The notes under the pieces are model-generated. The model saw only the letters and a program-made list of their open reading frames with translations, made no database searches and was not told the DNA's origin. From the NCBI RefSeq assembly GCF_024138145.1, contig NZ_CP099997.1, positions 1,612,001 through 1,676,000 on the forward strand: DNA of 64,000 nucleotides, read 5' to 3'. The position numbers and the translations under genes are program-made. Source of the DNA: Natronosalvus halobius (lineage in GTDB: Archaea; Halobacteriota; Halobacteria; Halobacteriales; Natrialbaceae). Position 1 is the stretch's first letter, and each line of letters opens with the position of its first letter. Shown one piece after another: positions 28,080-36,102 of this stretch.

Positions 28080-29045
28080 TCAGACCGGGGCCGCCGGGCC
28101 ATCCCGTGCTTTCGTTTCCTCCGCCGCGTCGGCCCGCCCGAGCAACTCGCGAAACTTCTCAGAGCGCGCTTCGATCCGCGCCCGCGTCTTCGCATCCGGC
28201 GAGTGATTCCGTGACTCGAGCAGGAACGTCGTGATGACGACCGTCTTCACCCACGGTTTGAGCAGTCCGGTGTAGACGGTCAACACGATGGCCCCGACGA
28301 CGAGCCAGCCGGCGAACTCGACCGTCGTCGAGAGGCCACCGAACGCACCCGCCAAGGGCGTGAGCGCCAGGAGGAGCGCCCCTGTTACTGCGTACATTCC
28401 CACCACGATGAGGAGCGTCGAGCCCAGGACGGACTTCCAGGTCTTGGCGTACAACACCAGTCCATCGCCCGCGGCCTGCCAGCGGTTGTCCTCGTCGGTG
28501 ACGAACAGGTGGGCGACGATCGCCTCGTCGATGTACGTCGCGGCGAGCGCCAGGGCCCGCCCCAGGAGTTCCACGATCTGCTCGAGGCTCGGAGCGAAGT
28601 CGACGAGGTTCGACACCGACAGGAGGCGACGGTTGAACTGCTCGATCACCCCTTTGACGACCTGGTCGACGGCGAACAGGGCGCTGGCTTCGGTGAAGTT
28701 CGCTTTGACCTGCTCGATTCCATAGGTGACTTGGTTCGACGGAACGTCACCCGTTTCGATCACGTGGGCGATGACGGCTATGTGTCCCGCCTTGACCAGG
28801 TAGAGGACGTACCTGACCAGGAGCCGCCAGGCCTTCACGAACAGGGCGAGCGCGACCAGGAGGCCCACGATGGCGATCCACCCCGAGATGGTCCCCGCGT
28901 CGACGAACGTGTACGCTATCCAGGCGATGGCGCCGAAGTAGAGGAGCGATGCGATACCGAGTGCGAGCCCGATGCCCAGTCTGAGGAGGACGAACGGAAA
29001 CGTCTGGAGGTAGATGCCCGTTGCCCGCCTGAAGTGTAGTTTCAT
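28080..29045 (-). CDS. membrane protein of unknown function
   Basis: A 321-residue protein with about six hydrophobic segments: FPFVLLRLGIGLALGIASLL, WIAIVGLLVALALFVKAW, TLLIVVGMYAVTGALLLALT and FAGWLVVGAIVLTVYTGLL among them. The C-terminus is charged. I do not recognise the family, though the overall pattern resembles predicted haloarchaeal membrane proteins. TATA-like tttaaata lies about 28 bases before the ATG at 29045. It is the last host gene before the tRNA and provirus. Confidence 0.7.
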   Translation of the reverse strand: MKLHFRRATGIYLQTFPFVLLRLGIGLALGIASLLYFGAIAWIAYTFVDAGTISGWIAIVGLLVALALFVKAWRLLVRYVLYLVKAGHIAVIAHVIETGDVPSNQVTYGIEQVKANFTEASALFAVDQVVKGVIEQFNRRLLSVSNLVDFAPSLEQIVELLGRALALAATYIDEAIVAHLFVTDEDNRWQAAGDGLVLYAKTWKSVLGSTLLIVVGMYAVTGALLLALTPLAGAFGGLSTTVEFAGWLVVGAIVLTVYTGLLKPWVKTVVITTFLLESRNHSPDAKTRARIEARSEKFRELLGRADAAEETKARDGPAAPV

Positions 29046-29213
29046 ACACCGGCTCTGGCTTCGGTATGGTATTTAAACTCGAGGAGCGGATGGGTTCGGT
29101 TTCTTGGGTGAGAGGCGGACTCGAGCGCTCGAAAACCATGTGCCAGCGTAGCGTCCCTGCGGAGAATTCGAGGGGTTTATCTATGCCCGCCGGAAAGCAG
29201 AAGGTGCGTAGGA

Positions 29214-29285
29214 GGGCTTGTAGATCAGCGGTAGATCACTCCCTTGGCATGGGAGAGGCCCCGGGTTCAAATCCCGGCAAGTCCA
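29214..29285 (+). tRNA. tRNA-Ala (GGC)
   Basis: The sequence folds as a cloverleaf: acceptor gggcttg pairs with caagtcc, D arm gatcagcggtagatc, anticodon stem ctccc/gggag with loop ttggcat (anticodon GGC), T arm ccggg-ttcaaat-cccgg, and discriminator A. The anticodon GGC decodes Ala GCC. A TATA-like tttatctatg lies about 35 bases upstream. The 3' end is duplicated 18.9 kb away and was used as the integration site of the provirus. Confidence 0.96.
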
Positions 29286-29286
29286 T
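29273..29286 (+). repeat. attL core of the provirus (tRNA 3' end)
   Basis: The last bases of the tRNA gene (cccggcaagtccat) are repeated exactly at 48178-48191. The integrase gene lies 114 bases downstream. Integration at tRNA 3' ends leaves the tRNA intact, as seen here. Confidence 0.8.
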
Positions 29287-29398
29287 ATGCAAAAAAGGGT
29301 TTCAGGCCCTCTAACGCCTGAATTCCTTTCCCCCCGGGTTTCTCAATGTCTCTACTCCTGCCAGTGCTGACTCCGCAGTTCGTGTGAATCATTTCCCT

Positions 29399-30403
29399 TT
29401 AAAGATCGGTGATAAAGTCGCGTCGTTGTTCCATCTTCTCGCGGTCGGTTCGTCGGTCGTAGTGACGATCGAGGATGTCAGAAGAGACGTTACAGCGGTC
29501 GCTGACAATCTCCTCCGGGATGTCCTCGCGTAGTTGGTACGTGATCGAGCCTCTCCGTATCGCGTGCGGTGAGAGGCTGCTCGGGCACTGTGAATAGGAA
29601 TCGTACAACCGCGCCTCGCACTCGAGCGGGTCGCGATCGTGCGGACAGTCCCCGACCAGACACGGCTGGCTGAGTCGATACACCTCTGAACGGATCTGGC
29701 CGGAACTCAGCCGTCCCTGGTCACTCGTGACCAGCGGCTCGCGTCCGAAATCGTCAGTGACGTTGTGCCGGTGGAACTGGATGTACTCGTCAATCACGTC
29801 GCAGTAGTACTTGTCGAGCGCGAGCGGTCGCTCAGCCGGTTCCTGATTCTTCAGCGGCGTCTCGGACTCGGGCCGGTGCCGGAGCCAGACGCACTGATTC
29901 TCGCGCTCGTAGTCCTCGAGGTCGATCGCGCGTAGGCTTCCGAGACGAATGCCGGTGTGCCAGAGTACGGCGATAATGACGTGCTCGCGACTCGCACGCT
30001 TGTACCGCTCGAGGTAGCTGATGAGTTTCTTCGCATGGTGGTCGTCGAGCATCACGTCTTTCGCTTCGTCGCCTGGCGTCACCTCGGGAAGCTTCACGCG
30101 CTCGCGCATACCGGGTTCGACGGCGTCGATCGACGCGCAAAACTCGAGAAAGACGCGAAGCGTTGCGAGCTGTCCCTGAAGCGTGATGAGGTTGACGTCC
30201 TGCTGTCGCCAGACGCGGTATCGGTGCAGGTCGCGCCCAGAGAGGTCGTTCAGATTCCCTATTCCAACCTCGTGACACCACTCGACGAAAGCGTTGAGCC
30301 GGTACTTGTGATTCTGGAGCGTTTTCGCACTCACCTCGAGTTCGCGATGAGCGACGTAGAGGTCGACGGCTTCCTGAGGCGTGATCGGCTCGAGGTCCGT
30401 CAT
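29399..30403 (-). CDS. provirus tyrosine integrase (XerC/D-like)
   Basis: A 334-residue tyrosine recombinase. The N-terminal SAM-like domain is seen in VSAKTLQNHKYRLNAFVEWC. Catalytic residues are visible: Arg in HTGIRLGSLRAIDL, HAIRR (HxxR), and the nucleophile in DILDRHYDR near residue 315. Cys-rich CLVGDCPHDRDPLECEARL is inserted before HAIRR, as in several haloarchaeal integrases. It lies 114 bases from attL. The ATG at 30403 is used; longer upstream frames overlap the neighbouring gene. Confidence 0.92.
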   Translation of the reverse strand: MTDLEPITPQEAVDLYVAHRELEVSAKTLQNHKYRLNAFVEWCHEVGIGNLNDLSGRDLHRYRVWRQQDVNLITLQGQLATLRVFLEFCASIDAVEPGMRERVKLPEVTPGDEAKDVMLDDHHAKKLISYLERYKRASREHVIIAVLWHTGIRLGSLRAIDLEDYERENQCVWLRHRPESETPLKNQEPAERPLALDKYYCDVIDEYIQFHRHNVTDDFGREPLVTSDQGRLSSGQIRSEVYRLSQPCLVGDCPHDRDPLECEARLYDSYSQCPSSLSPHAIRRGSITYQLREDIPEEIVSDRCNVSSDILDRHYDRRTDREKMEQRRDFITDL

Positions 30404-30416
30404 CGGCCACCTCTGT

Positions 30417-30626
30417 TCATATCCACGCCCTCCTGGTCGCGTAGTTTCGAAGGCGACGGAAGACACCGCCTTGGCGAACCTCTGTACCGTCCTCTCGGAA
30501 AGTGATGTGGCCGCCCGCGTGACAACCAGCGCAGCGATAGCAGTCGGCGCAGGTCGCTCCCCAGGAACATCGTCGAGCGGTGCCGCCACAGGTCGCACAT
30601 GTGACTGAGTCGGGGACGATCGTCAT
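30417..30626 (-). CDS. small zinc-ribbon protein
   Basis: A 69-residue Cys-rich protein with CATCGG, CADCYRCAGCHAGG pairs that could bind zinc, then a basic tail (VFRRLRNYATRRAW). Its start overlaps the stop of the upstream zinc protein (ATGA-like) and its end is 13 bases from the integrase start, so the three genes form one operon. It may bind DNA or RNA as an integration partner; this is only an inference. Confidence 0.7.
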   Translation of the reverse strand: MTIVPDSVTCATCGGTARRCSWGATCADCYRCAGCHAGGHITFREDGTEVRQGGVFRRLRNYATRRAWI

Positions 30627-31201
30627 GCCGTCTCCTCCGTGTCCTCGAGAACGGCCTGGTTTGGTTCCTCAAAGCCGTCCCGGTAGCACGGCCAGCAAGG
30701 GAGATCTTCGTCGACGATGCACGGCGCGCAGTCGCAGTCGTCGGGACGAGCGTCAACGTCTCCCTGATCGGTATAGTCTGAGAGAGCGACGCCACCATCG
30801 GTGACGGTGACATCCGTTTCGCCACAGACCGAACACACCGAAGCCGTACGCGAACGGTAGTGGTCTCGCTCGATTCGGTGGTGAGTTTCGCCGTTGCAGA
30901 CGCGACAGTCTCGTTCTGCAAAACCGACCGTAATGTGCTTCTTCTCGTACTCGTAGACAGCCACCACGGGACCTTTCGCGAGCACGCGATCGGAAACCGC
31001 CTCGACGATGTGATCGGGAAGTTCCTTCACCTGTCCGCCGTCGCATCGCAGCCGCGCGCAGTTTTTGCAGACGGCAATACCGACTCGTGCGTCTAAGCCA
31101 TCCGCTCTAGCACCGCAGACGCATCGAGCGTCAGAATTATTCGTGGGTGATGCCTCTTGCCGTACGTGGGGTGTAGTCCCCACGGAAGTTCCGTAGCTCA
31201 T
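30623..31201 (-). CDS. cysteine-rich zinc-binding viral protein
   Basis: A 192-residue protein with several CxxC pairs: ARCVCGA, VCKNCARL, DCRVCNG, VCSVCGE and CDCAPC then CWPCYRDG. These could form three or more zinc ribbons. It has no recognised family. It starts the integrase operon and faces the repressor gene across a control region. The first 15 codons overlap hairpin-rich DNA, so the true start could be later. Confidence 0.68.
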   Translation of the reverse strand: MSYGTSVGTTPHVRQEASPTNNSDARCVCGARADGLDARVGIAVCKNCARLRCDGGQVKELPDHIVEAVSDRVLAKGPVVAVYEYEKKHITVGFAERDCRVCNGETHHRIERDHYRSRTASVCSVCGETDVTVTDGGVALSDYTDQGDVDARPDDCDCAPCIVDEDLPCWPCYRDGFEEPNQAVLEDTEETA

Positions 31202-31374
31202 ACTGTGGACACGGAGCTACCTTCTGGGCGGCGTTCCAGCGCCGCCCTGTCTCACCTACCAACAAGAGTCGTCTTCACCCGAATTGGTAGCTCCGTACCA
31301 GCACAATTAGATGGAGTATGCATAAATGCATCGAATATTTGTATCTCTGATTTTGATAGGTAATAGGGATATTC
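31165..31374. promoter_or_regulatory. divergent control region with nested hairpins
   Basis: Between the integrase operon and the repressor genes lie several dyads. A hairpin cgtgggg-tgtagt-ccccacg occupies 31165-31184. Three copies of gtagctc in alternating orientation occur at 31193-31199, 31214-31220 and 31287-31293; the outer pair forms a 10-base stem cggagctacc (31212-31221) with ggtagctccg (31286-31295), enclosing a hairpin gggcggcg-ttccag-cgccgccc (31226-31247). The palindromes atgcat repeat at 31318-31331. These may be repressor operators. TATA-like gaatatttg lies near 31333. Confidence 0.55.
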
Positions 31375-31410
31375 ATGGGAAATAGGTTCCAATACCCTGT
31401 AGTGGGGTTA

Positions 31411-31728
31411 ATGAGGAAGTCTGGAACGTGGATGACAATATGGGACGACCGTATTTTAGAGATTATCCAACAAGAGGGTCCTACTCCTGTAGGCAAGCTC
31501 ACTGAGTCCGATGAGGTCCGAATTAGCCAGTCATCGGTATCCAGACGCTGTCAAAAACTCGCCGAAAAGGATCTTCTTCTCCCTATCGGAAATGGCGTCT
31601 ATTCAATCACAGAGACTGGCGAAGCGTATCTCGATGAAGAATACGACGCCGAAAACGAGGTGTTCCTCAATGGGAACGGCAACGGGTCTGAAAACGGGCC
31701 AACAGCTAGCGAGGCCTCGAAATCATGA
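31411..31728 (+). CDS. PhiH1-repressor-like winged-helix regulator 1
   Basis: A 105-residue winged-helix protein beginning MRKSGTWMTIWDDRILEIIQ, then a recognition helix region VRISQSSVSRRCQKLAEKDL and a wing (LLPIGNGVYSITETGEAYL). This is the haloarchaeal PhiH1-repressor type, suggesting control of lysogeny. ATG 31375 in frame upstream would add 12 codons and a TATA-like box fits that start, so either is possible. The stop overlaps the next start as ATGA. Confidence 0.8.
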   Translation: MRKSGTWMTIWDDRILEIIQQEGPTPVGKLTESDEVRISQSSVSRRCQKLAEKDLLLPIGNGVYSITETGEAYLDEEYDAENEVFLNGNGNGSENGPTASEASKS

Positions 31729-32018
31729 CCGGTCGCAAATCGGCGCGCTGGATGTGTACACTTGATGAACGAATTCTCGAGCACCTTGCGGAGGATTCAC
31801 TTTCATCTCCTCGCCTGATGTCTCAGGTTATAGAGTTTAATGCTTCTTGCGATCGCATCGCCGAACGTTGTTGGATGCTTTCAGAGGTTGGACTCATCGC
31901 TCCAGTCTTCAGTGGCAGTCGTATGTATGAGATCACCAGTGAAGGGCAACAGTACCTCGAGGGTCGACTTGACGTTGAACACAAACCGAAGCCAGCACCT
32001 CAACCAATTAGAAGATAA
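31725..32018 (+). CDS. PhiH1-repressor-like winged-helix regulator 2
   Basis: A 97-residue paralogue of the upstream regulator: RKSARWMCTLDERILEHLAE, then SCDRIAERCWMLSEVGLIAP and a wing MYEITSEGQQYLEG. It begins with ATG overlapping the upstream stop, so the two are co-translated. It converges with the restriction enzyme gene, with only 18 bases between the stops. A heterodimer with the first regulator is possible. Confidence 0.75.
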   Translation: MTGRKSARWMCTLDERILEHLAEDSLSSPRLMSQVIEFNASCDRIAERCWMLSEVGLIAPVFSGSRMYEITSEGQQYLEGRLDVEHKPKPAPQPIRR

Positions 32019-32036
32019 AAAATAGATAGTTTAACG

Positions 32037-34103
32037 TTATTCTTCGAGTAGGTCTGATGTCTCAATTTGGTCAATAATATCTGAGATCTCGCCGACCTCT
32101 CTCTGTTTATCTAGATACTCTTTGTACGAATCTTCAGCATTGTCAAGCAATTCTTTATAATCAAGAACCCGCATATCCATTGCTCTAAGGGCCTGTTCCT
32201 TCTGTTGTTCATCGGTTTCATTAACCCAATCACGCGGTTCTCTTCCGAGAACAAATACGACTTCTACGGCTTCATCTTCCCGGCCTCTTGCTTTTAGAAC
32301 TTTGCTTAAGGCCCTTTTGTACTTATCGCCCTGCTCCATTAACTCAGAGGTGTCCACTAATCGGTCAGGGCGTTTTAATTCGATTATGACATGGCGTCCG
32401 GTTGTTAACCGATATTTGATGTCGATCCGCCCTCGTTTTTCGTTATCAGTTAATGCATCCGGCAATTCTCCTTCAAATTCCTTCGAAATGGAAGACTCCT
32501 TATATTGACTATCAGTGGCACGTTCCCATGAAGGGTCCAACAACCATAAATTGTTAAACAGGTGTTTCTGAAGAACCTTCTCCTTGTAATTTTCCTCAAT
32601 AGCCTCATTAAGTTCTTCTATCGCTTCAATACGCTGTTTCACAATCTGATAGTATAACGTAGCCTCTAGGTCATTCAGATCCACAAACATCTCATCAACG
32701 GCGGTCAAATCCTGTGGGTCCAAATTATCCAACTTGGATAAATTATCTTTATATCGCAACCTTTCAAAAGCCATTACACCAAATTTGAATAGTTGACGTT
32801 TTTCTTCCTCCGAGTCTGTAGTTATTTGATTTATTTTCCCAAATAGTTGTTTAGCTTTATCACGCTTAGCCTCCGAGTCGAGCCGCTGGTACCACTGATC
32901 AATGACAGGTACTTCTTCTCTGGCTTTATCTGACCCCTTTTCTCGGCGTAGACCACTCCATTTCCTCCGGATATTATTCAACTCCTCTTGTAGGAATTTT
33001 TGGAGATCTTGATAACGAGGATCATCTTGAACTATGTCTTGGCGGTTAGATGTCGCTATATCATCTTCGTTTACGTCATCTAAGTAATCCGCTCGAATCT
33101 CACCAACAAGATATTTTGTGTATAGTCTACTGTCATTGAAATCGCCAAGGAGGTTTTCCTTAGCCATTTTCCCACGTATTAACAAGGTTATCTTATTCAA
33201 ATCATCGCTTTCTTCAGAACCATAGTTCTCTTCCAAGTCACTTGGAACTTCTACTGTACCAATCCATCCTGAGATATTGTTTCCGTCAGGAGTGGTATTT
33301 TCTCTTTCAAAAGGCTCTTCATTCAAATCTGTACAATAGTCCTCATATGACTTGTTATCGCCGCTATAATCCTTACTATCTCCATAAGTCCAAATATATT
33401 CTAATTTGTGGAAATAATCTCTATCAGTAACCTCAACTGGCTCACCATTAATTTCGACAGAGAAATTTTCATTTGCACCAATAATGCTAAATCGTCTGGC
33501 TAGCCGTTTTCTGAGGGCCTGTTCAGCAGTGTGAACTCTCTTTTTCAAGTCTTTTAGTACAATTCTGGTGCCTCTGTCCAGATCCGGAGGAAAATCATCT
33601 AATGGTTCGGGGGTATATGTACCCGCTGGCGTTTGATCGGAATCTGGTTTTTCTTCTTCTCCGATGGCCTCACGAATATCGTCAACGACCATACGGAAGG
33701 CGTTTTCATCGCCATTCTTTGTGGTATATACTTCAACTGTTTCAGCAACAGAGAATAGGGATAGTTTACCGATTCCCTTTCTGCCCATAACTGGTCGATT
33801 ATACTTTTCAGACGTATCTCCGCGATCTTCCCTGCGTTTATATCCGACATGCAGATACCGATTATTAACATCCTGTCTTGTCATTCCCTCCCCATCATCG
33901 GTGATAATGATGACCTCTTCATTTGGATATATGTTAACGTCTACTAGTTCCGCATCCGCGTCCCATGCATTAGCAACTGTTTCGGATAGAACGGCCGGAA
34001 CGTTGCTGTAAAGGTTTAAGCCAAGATGATTTAGAACGTTGAGACTCAGCGACATTTCATACTTACTATTCTGCTCTTCTGAAGGTGATGTTTGTTCAGA
34101 CAT
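32037..34103 (-). CDS. GHKL-ATPase / PD-(D/E)XK restriction endonuclease (BbrUII/HgiDII-like)
   Basis: A 688-residue AT-rich gene product. The N-terminus is a GHKL ATPase: ETVANAWDADA (N box), TDDGEGM and GRKGIGKLSLFSVAE. The C-terminal part has a nuclease signature RIDIKYRL with D near residue 561 and VIIELKRP with E-x-K at about 575-577. This layout matches type II enzymes of the BbrUII/HgiDII group, which pair with a C5-methyltransferase and cut GTCGAC; the target here is an inference from the family. It overlaps the methyltransferase stop by 8 bases, so expression is coupled. Base composition is clearly lower in GC than the host. Confidence 0.85.
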   Translation of the reverse strand: MSEQTSPSEEQNSKYEMSLSLNVLNHLGLNLYSNVPAVLSETVANAWDADAELVDVNIYPNEEVIIITDDGEGMTRQDVNNRYLHVGYKRREDRGDTSEKYNRPVMGRKGIGKLSLFSVAETVEVYTTKNGDENAFRMVVDDIREAIGEEEKPDSDQTPAGTYTPEPLDDFPPDLDRGTRIVLKDLKKRVHTAEQALRKRLARRFSIIGANENFSVEINGEPVEVTDRDYFHKLEYIWTYGDSKDYSGDNKSYEDYCTDLNEEPFERENTTPDGNNISGWIGTVEVPSDLEENYGSEESDDLNKITLLIRGKMAKENLLGDFNDSRLYTKYLVGEIRADYLDDVNEDDIATSNRQDIVQDDPRYQDLQKFLQEELNNIRRKWSGLRREKGSDKAREEVPVIDQWYQRLDSEAKRDKAKQLFGKINQITTDSEEEKRQLFKFGVMAFERLRYKDNLSKLDNLDPQDLTAVDEMFVDLNDLEATLYYQIVKQRIEAIEELNEAIEENYKEKVLQKHLFNNLWLLDPSWERATDSQYKESSISKEFEGELPDALTDNEKRGRIDIKYRLTTGRHVIIELKRPDRLVDTSELMEQGDKYKRALSKVLKARGREDEAVEVVFVLGREPRDWVNETDEQQKEQALRAMDMRVLDYKELLDNAEDSYKEYLDKQREVGEISDIIDQIETSDLLEE

Positions 34104-35202
34104 GGAAGTTTTTTAATCGCTCTTGACGTGCAGTGTTCTCTACATGATGTATAATACTTTTCCCAATGACTTCGCCCAGTTTCGGCGGGACAGCATTTCC
34201 GATCATCTCCCCAAGTGGTTTAAGATGGTTCTCTTCGGGAGAGTCTATAAATTTGTAATCTCTCGGGAATGTCTGTAGCATTGCACCTTCTCGTAGAGAT
34301 ATCGCCCTGTTTTGCCCCATGTCATAATGGCCAAAGCGCCCGCTTCCATAATTGTAAAATTGAGTAGTGATAGTCGGGGCAGGCTTGTCGGGGGTCATTC
34401 TTCCATATGGATCCGTATAAGTTCGTCCTGATGATTTTTTATGGCAAGCTAACAATAAATCCTCATAACCCTTTTCCTCCCACAGTTTCCAGGTTTTCCC
34501 CGGCTCTGAAATTTTGATTCGTTCTATATTGACATCGGCAAGATCCCGAGAGCGATGCATAGAATCTTCAGAGTGGGTTTCACCAGCACTGATCGCAGGC
34601 AAATTCTCGATGGTGTCCTTCACTGTCGGATATTCGGATTCGTTTTTATGAACAGGTCCCTTCAGATTGATTGGGCCTCGACGAGACGCCAACAAGACCC
34701 ACCGTTTCCGAGTCTGTGGAACACCGTATTCTGGACAATATACCCTCTTGTTCTCATCACTATTAATCCAATAACCTAGGTCGGACAGGGTTTCCTCAAA
34801 TTCATCATAAACATCATGGTTCCTAACCTCATAGACGTTTTCCATAGTCACAATATCCGGTTCAACAACCTTCACTAAAGCAGAAAAGGCATTAAGCAAC
34901 CCCCATTTCTGGTGCTCTTTACTGTCATCACCATGATTCAAAGGCGAGAAGGGTTGACAAGGAGCGCACCCCGCTAATACGCATACATCGGAATCACCGA
35001 AGAGTTGCGCAACTCTTTCTGGATTTTCTTTGGCTAATCTTTGGATATCTTCCTCAATAAACTCTGAGTTAGTATTTTCGTCGTAGGGATACTTACATCG
35101 TGAGTTCAGATCAATGCCGGCGACAACAGGCAATCCTGCTTGTTCGAGACCATATGTAAGTCCACCAGCTCCGCAAAATAAATCGACAGCGGATATTTCC
35201 AT
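34096..35202 (-). CDS. DNA (cytosine-5-)-methyltransferase
   Basis: A 368-residue C5 methyltransferase. Motif I is DLFCGAGGLTYGLEQAG, motif IV LAGCAPCQPFSPL with catalytic Cys82, motif VI ENVYEVRN, motif VIII near QTRKRWVLLASRR, and motif X IGNAVPPKLGEVIG. It would protect the DNA from its neighbour nuclease. A TATA-like tttatatcc lies at 35224-35232, about 25 bases before the ATG. The gene is AT-rich compared with the viral structural genes. Confidence 0.93.
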   Translation of the reverse strand: MEISAVDLFCGAGGLTYGLEQAGLPVVAGIDLNSRCKYPYDENTNSEFIEEDIQRLAKENPERVAQLFGDSDVCVLAGCAPCQPFSPLNHGDDSKEHQKWGLLNAFSALVKVVEPDIVTMENVYEVRNHDVYDEFEETLSDLGYWINSDENKRVYCPEYGVPQTRKRWVLLASRRGPINLKGPVHKNESEYPTVKDTIENLPAISAGETHSEDSMHRSRDLADVNIERIKISEPGKTWKLWEEKGYEDLLLACHKKSSGRTYTDPYGRMTPDKPAPTITTQFYNYGSGRFGHYDMGQNRAISLREGAMLQTFPRDYKFIDSPEENHLKPLGEMIGNAVPPKLGEVIGKSIIHHVENTARQERLKNFHV

Positions 35203-35223
35203 GACTGCTCTTTATTCAGGTCG

Positions 35224-35232
35224 GATATAAAG
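35224..35232 (-). promoter_or_regulatory. TATA box of the restriction-modification operon
   Basis: On the minus strand the box reads tttatatcc, centred about 25-28 bases before the methyltransferase ATG at 35202, giving a leaderless transcript that would express the methyltransferase before the nuclease. Confidence 0.55.
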
Positions 35233-35258
35233 ACAACGGGACCTAGGTGAATGTGAAA

Positions 35259-35921
35259 CTATTTGAACTTGCTTAATGGAGAGACGACGACCCCTTCTGT
35301 TGCTTTATTTTTGTCAATAGGGGACTTCTCATTAAGATAATTGATTTTCCCACGTTCTCTACGAATCGCTTCTGGTGAGAACTCACCAAGGTAATGCCGC
35401 CTGAACGTTTCCCAGTCCTCCCATCCACCCCAATCCATCACAACCGACGGAAGAACAGCTTGTTCAAGCAGATTCGTTCCCCAGGTCCGGCGTAGGTCGT
35501 GGACGTCAAGGAACGACCAACCACGGTCATCGGTCTTCGCCTGGAGTCGTTCAGCAGCTCGACGAACCCAACGGTACACTGTTTTGTCGGCGACGTCAAC
35601 GATTGGCTCACTAGGACTGATCCCTGCGGCATCGGTGTGTGCGTCAATGTACGTCGTCAGGCGATCGGAAACCGGTGGCTCTCGATAGTGCTCTTGCTTC
35701 GCGACGTCCTCCCAAATCCGTAGGTGCGTGCCTGTCGGCGTATCGACGACGTCGGCAGGCGTCACCTGGACGACCTCGCAGCGGCGTAATCCACACCGAC
35801 CGGCGAGCAAAAACGCGATTGTCTGTTCGGTGTTCTTCGCTTCCGCTATAACGGCCTCGAGTTCATCATCACTCAACCACACTCGCTTACCCTCGCGGTG
35901 AGGGTACGACTTGAGTCTCAT
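35259..35921 (-). CDS. short tyrosine recombinase, second in the provirus
   Basis: A 220-residue protein with mostly the catalytic domain. Visible active-site parts are Arg in GRCGLRRCEVVQV, HDLRR (HxxR) in DVHDLRRTWGT, and HY in WETFRRHYLG. The N-terminal core-binding domain of longer integrases is reduced or missing. It lies between the restriction-modification genes and the direct repeat at 36006 and may have moved or rearranged this cargo. It could be a truncated integrase. Confidence 0.85.
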   Translation of the reverse strand: MRLKSYPHREGKRVWLSDDELEAVIAEAKNTEQTIAFLLAGRCGLRRCEVVQVTPADVVDTPTGTHLRIWEDVAKQEHYREPPVSDRLTTYIDAHTDAAGISPSEPIVDVADKTVYRWVRRAAERLQAKTDDRGWSFLDVHDLRRTWGTNLLEQAVLPSVVMDWGGWEDWETFRRHYLGEFSPEAIRRERGKINYLNEKSPIDKNKATEGVVVSPLSKFK

Positions 35922-36005
35922 CAGTGTCCTCGATACTCAGTTTTGTCCCGACAGTCCATGAAGGATAGGGTTATCAGTACTCGAATTGGTACCGATCTCG
36001 CTCAA

Positions 36006-36036
36006 AATGCCCTCGAATCAGGGGTTCACGGACATC
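36006..36036. repeat. left copy of imperfect 31-base direct repeat
   Basis: The sequence contains cctcgaatcaggggttcacg followed by gacatc and matches 36931-36961 at 29 of 31 positions. It lies about 85 bases upstream of the recombinase start and 66 bases before the unknown gene. Confidence 0.85.
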
Positions 36037-36102
36037 CATTAACCTGTAAGATTATAACCACCAGAAGAGATATCGCGTTTTAGACTAGAAGAGGCTAGCA
36101 AT

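Noticed and set aside
29399-30403. Integrase as a chromosomal XerC/D resolvase
   Set aside because: It lies beside a tRNA-derived att repeat with viral genes, which fits integration rather than dimer resolution.
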